From Prunus persica (taxonomy: Eukaryota; Streptophyta; Magnoliopsida; Rosales; Rosaceae), in assembly GCF_000346465.2 (NCBI RefSeq), contig NC_034013.1, positions 6,537,308 to 6,601,307 of the forward strand: DNA of 64,000 nucleotides, given 5' to 3'. Of this stretch, positions 60,387 to 64,000 are shown one piece after another (position 1 is the stretch's first letter; each line of letters starts with the position of its first letter). The notes beneath the pieces were generated by a model that was not told the DNA's origin, ran no database searches, and saw nothing but the letters and a program-made list of their open reading frames with translations. A program made the translations under genes and the position numbers.

Positions 60387-61761
60387 AGAAATCTAAAAGT
60401 GCCCCCTCAGCTTTATAACTTCATAGAGAAATCTCAATGGGATGCCTTTGTAGCTTCAAGGTTATCCCAAGATTTTGAGGCTGTGCATTCTGAGCAGCCA
60501 CAGAGAAGGGAGAAATGCGAGTACAACCATAGGTTGTCTCGAAAAGGGTACGTTGGTTTGGAGGATCAATTGGAAGAAACCATGCCCGGTGAAGAAATTG
60601 ATCGATCTCTGCTCTGGAAGAAGGCAAGAGAAGATAAATAGGGAAACATCCCTGATCCAAAGGTTGCAGAGAAGGCAAAATTAATCGTAACTCTCACTGA
60701 CTCTATTCTAAACTTGTAAAACAGAGGTTTAATTTTTCATTCAGACATCGATCTTTTTATTAACCGTCGTTATAAATGAAACCCCACGACGGTTTTTATT
60801 TACCGCTTGTTTTTTTATAAAACCTACGTCTGTATTAAATTACAACGACAGTTTTGTGTTTATGTGTTAGGTTTTTTAAATTAAATTTTGAACTTTCTTC
60901 ATATTCACACGCACACACACTCTCTCTCCCTCTCTATTTCTCTGCAACTGGTTCGTACACTATTTTTGGATCAATGAATATTTTGGTTGGGTTTTTATCT
61001 CTGATGTCAAATAAACGACGGTTATTTCATTGACTGATGTTTTAATGTACACAAAACGATGGTAGTTTTGGGCCGACGTATTAAATATTTTTCTGCGTTT
61101 GTTTGTTAAATAAACCGTCGCCGTAACCTATTTACCACGTCAGTTAATATTTTTATTAATTAATTAATTTAATCAGTTTTACAATCTGTTCAGTCACTAA
61201 CCTTCTCTCTCTCACTTTTAGGATGATTTGAAAAAAGAAGTCTCCGAGGGCACTCTGGCTGTCTCTGGGAGTAACGATGTTCTGACCTTGGCTTTGGGAA
61301 CCCCTGAGCATGGTGGGAGGGTCAGAGGTGTTGGAGCTGGGGTTTCCCCAACCCAATTCTTCAATTTGCCGACACAGCAGAGAGTAAAATTTGCTGACAA
61401 ATTGAAGGAAAGTGTTGTGGAAGCAGTGAGAGAGGAAACCAAAAAGATGGAGGCCAGGGCAAAGCAAGGTGTTTTGGAGGCAGTCAGAGTAGAGAGGGAA
61501 ATTTTGTTGAAACAATTCAGTCAACTAATTCCCAACTTTGATTCCAACTTGCTCAGTAAAACTCCAACTGCACCAATGACTCCAATTACTCCAATTAGTC
61601 CAGTTACTCCAATTACTCCAACACCTCCAATTCCTCAAGAGCAAAGCCCAAAAAATGCAATGTCTGACAAAGCAAGCTGCTCTAATGTCCTTCAATTGGA
61701 GGAAGACAATCCCACGAATGATGCTGATGCTGATGCTGCTGAAAACAGTCAAGATGAAACG
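60387..61761 (+). pseudogene. Transposase_24 (TNPA-like) exon and coiled-coil exon
   Basis: Exon 60387-60686 follows an acceptor TTGTAG. It reads QWDAFVASRLSQDF, RREKCEYNHRLSRKGYVGLE and EEIDRSLLWKKAREDK, the plant En/Spm Transposase_24 pattern (W..FV..R, H..SRKGY, IDR..LW.KAR). An in-frame TAG at 60639-60641 interrupts it. Exon 61222-61761 follows in phase. It has an FADKLKESVVEAVREETKK helix, likely a coiled coil, then a repeated proline/threonine tract (PITPISPVTPITPTPP) and an acidic end. In En/Spm, TNPA binds the subterminal repeats and aids transposition; the same role here is inferred. This part is missing from element C. Confidence 0.75.
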
Positions 61762-62061
61762 GTAAAATCTCTGACATTTGATTTTTCTAATTTTTAAATT
61801 TTAAATAGACGTCGGGTTTAAATTTACCATCCGTCGTCTATTTTAACCTAGTCGACCTTTCTATTATGCAGTGACGTTATAACATTTACACCACGACTGT
61901 TATGTATGTACCGTTGTCTGTAACCTTTACCCCGTCAGTATGTTCTAGAAACCGTCGTTGATATTATATACCACCTCGGTTTTGTTTATTTGTTGGAGTC
62001 GTCTATTTTACTTCATGTACAAACTAACTTTTATTTCTTTATTTATATTTCTTGTTACAAG

Positions 62062-63521
62062 ATCTCTCAAAGCTTGACATGCCAGCTCCTCTGTTAGCCC
62101 TATGCCAATATGTCGAGACCAAGTTGAAGCCTGCTAACGAGACCATTACAATTCACATGCCAGAGGAAGTGTTTGGCACTGAGCATGATACCTGGCTCTT
62201 GTGTGAAGACGTTTTACAGTTTGCTTCCATGGTTGAGATTGGATCCACAGTGATTGCACTGTACATGAGGTAATTCTAGAAATCCACTTTTGTTTTTTTT
62301 ACATTTCCTTTCTTTTAAATTAAAATCTCATTTAATTGAATTTCATATATTTAATTAGGTACCTATTTGACTATTTAAAAATGGCAAATATGGTAAACCT
62401 TGCTGGCCTCGTGGAGCTTGGACAAGTCAGCTCTCAATCTGGAACATTATCTCACCATTCAAAACATCTCTCAGAACGCCTGAAAAACTCAGATGGGGAT
62501 CAATTTCTCTTGGTGCCTTATAATCCAGGGTTAGTCCTCTTCTATTCTTGGTCCCTTGTAATATATATATATTTTTTTGTAGTATATTTAATCTATATGG
62601 ATCAATTTGTGTAGGGGTCATTGGGTGTTATTAATTGTGAAACCAACTAAGGAGACTGTCTATTACAGGATTCATTGCCAAACTACCCTGTTGACGAGGA
62701 CATGAGAAATATAGTGAATACATAAGTTTATTAATGAAAATCTAAAATTTTTTATTACTGCATTTGAATTATATGATGGCTTTTTCAAATACCGATGTTG
62801 TAGTGAAAACACAACCACGATGTATTATAATCGACGTTTGAAATCATTTACAACGTCAGTATTTTATTGAAACCGTTGTCTTAATTGAAATACCATGTGG
62901 TTTGTATTTTTCATTTTAGGACCTTTTAATTTTTTCTGTTCAACTTTCATTTAAAAACAACTTTGGTTATACGTCGTTTTTCTTCGTCACCGACGTTATA
63001 ATGATACACAACGACGGTTCTTATTTTCTGACGTTTGAAATCAAATACGACGTCATTTGTTTTACAAAACCGTCGTTTGCACTTATTTACCACGACGGTT
63101 TATAGTTTTGATGCTATTTTTAGTTTTGTTATTAACACTTTTTGTTTTCTTGCAACAGTTCAATCAAAATATATAACTCTCACACAGGCAAACAATCATC
63201 AAGTAAATCACCCATATGGAAAAATCTACAAGGCACTCCTAGACAACCAATAAATGTAGAGTGTGGCTATTACATGATGCGTTTCATGAGAGATATAATA
63301 TATGATCTAGGTCTAGCATTTGAGAAGAAGGTAAAATTTAATATATAATTTCTTTATGTTAATACCACAACGTTTTCTTTCAAAACCGTCGTTTTATTAC
63401 TTGTAACACGTCAATTTTTGTTCTTTATTTGCAGTTTGACAAGAAAAAGGAACCAGTTGTGTATACTCAAGAACATATTGACGAAGTCAGGCTGAAATGG
63501 GCAGAATTCGTGAACAAGTAA
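62062..63521 (+). pseudogene. C48 (Ulp1-like) protease, CACTA A copy, inactivated
   Basis: Five exons match those in C: 62062-62269, 62359-62529, 62615-62721, 63159-63330 and 63435-63521. One base is lost at about 62667 where C has the codons for YYMDSLP. This removes the catalytic Asp and shifts the frame. The donor after exon 3 is AT instead of GT (62722), and a TAA at 63519 shortens the C terminus by five codons compared with C. His (GGHWVL) and Cys (VECGYYMMRF) codons remain. It may have been one transcription unit with the TNPA-like exons, but the phase between 61761 and 62062 does not fit directly, so another exon or border is needed. Confidence 0.78.
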
Positions 63522-63843
63522 TTACAGAACAATATATAAGTGATAATGTATATATTTATTTTAAAAAATTTTACGTTTATTTTAATTTTTTGATAATGTA
63601 TATAAACATATTTTTGGTAATTAATTAAACATTCATCAAAAAAATCAAATGAAATATATTTTTGTTTCTAGTGTTTTTTTGTATAAAATATTTATGTTGT
63701 GGAATGAAATAAAATGAAAATAAATCATAAAAATTTAAATTAATTCTCAAAAACCGACGTCTCATAGATATAGAAAACTGCCGTCTTGTTATAGCGGGAA
63801 AGAAAACATCGACGACATTTCTCAAAAACGTCATTTAAGATTG

Positions 63844-64000
63844 CTAGAAAATCAGTTGACGGTCATATGTCTCATCCAGCGGATTCCCCGTCTTGGAAAC
63901 TTGTTGATGATAAATGGCCCGAGTTTGGTAAAGAGCCGAGGAACTTGAGATTGGCTCTCTCATCTGATGGATTCAATCCCCACAGTTCTTTAAGTAGTAG
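63844..64000 (+). pseudogene. TNP2 transposase fragment, CACTA A copy (cut by window end)
   Basis: It encodes DGHMSHPADSPSWKLVDDKW and PEFGKEPRNLRLALSSDGF, matching 51261-51418 in element C. The codon that is TGA in C is TGG here. It is joined by deletion to non-coding sequence downstream of the C48 gene, so the TNP2 start is missing. Confidence 0.8.

Larger units (their letters stand above)
58598..64000 (+). mobile_element. CACTA element A, continuation (runs off the window)
   Basis: Begins CCTACGACGGTAGACC immediately after the TAT duplication of element C and aligns with 37619 onward in C. Contents are the leader with three hairpins, the TNPA-like exons, a C48 pseudogene, then a fusion into TNP2 at 63843. 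Relative to C, A lacks about 3.2 kb (C 48074-51257). That includes the internal terminus-like sequence and the first TNP2 part. The junction shows 1-2 bp of shared sequence. Confidence 0.82.

Noticed and set aside
61525..61752. Minus-strand frame rich in WSNW repeats
   Set aside because: It is the antisense of the proline/threonine tract (PITP-type) of the TNPA-associated exon.

Overview
This is a transposon-dense stretch of a plant nuclear chromosome. The evidence is a plant L1-type LINE, Ty1/copia and long solo LTRs, CACTA (En/Spm) elements with TNP2, Transposase_24-like and C48-protease genes, a MULE transposase, hAT-type MITEs and a 167-bp satellite. AT richness, GT-AG introns and a PHD-finger/acetyltransferase-type gene remnant suggest a eudicot. 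I cannot name the species from sequence alone. I see no complete ordinary host gene. Many reading frames visible in the window are shadows of repeats.

Layout. 1-1663: mostly unrecognised DNA, with a possible terminal exon at 213-362. 1664-7601: a nearly complete LINE with a 15-bp target-site duplication, its ORF2 broken by two in-frame stops. 7617-10340: small repeats, hairpins and a 675-bp hAT-type MITE (9050-9724). 10341-17240 (minus strand): C-terminal exons of an IDM1-like PHD/N-acetyltransferase gene remnant, with one 87-bp exon triplicated in about 600-bp tandem units. A degenerate copia element (11170-15812) sits in an intron. 17140-18296: a minisatellite of about 95 bp period. 18297-22192: unassigned DNA and a probable 2-kb LTR.

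22193-32638 and 35473-35824: about 65 monomers of a 167-bp satellite, split by a 2.83-kb solo LTR (32639-35472). From 35825 to beyond the window end lies CACTA element A, inserted in the satellite. A second CACTA of the same family, element C (37002-58594), is inserted in A with a TAT target duplication. A resumes at 58598 exactly where the uninterrupted paralogous site in C continues.

The two CACTA copies explain each other. A carries a Transposase_24 (TNPA-like) exon, a coiled-coil/proline-rich exon, a broken C48 protease gene and then TNP2 transposase. C carries an intact-looking set of C48 exons and a broken TNP2. In C the TNPA-like part is replaced by a 6.8-kb block holding a MULE transposase remnant, a receptor-kinase fragment and a 237-codon minus-strand frame. 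Two long LTRs landed inside coding sequence in C, each with perfect 5-bp target duplications: 42600-44280 in the MULE gene and 51489-54710 in TNP2. The family's non-coding DNA, introns included, is filled with ACGACGG/CCGTCGT-like motifs. Its leader holds three successive hairpins.
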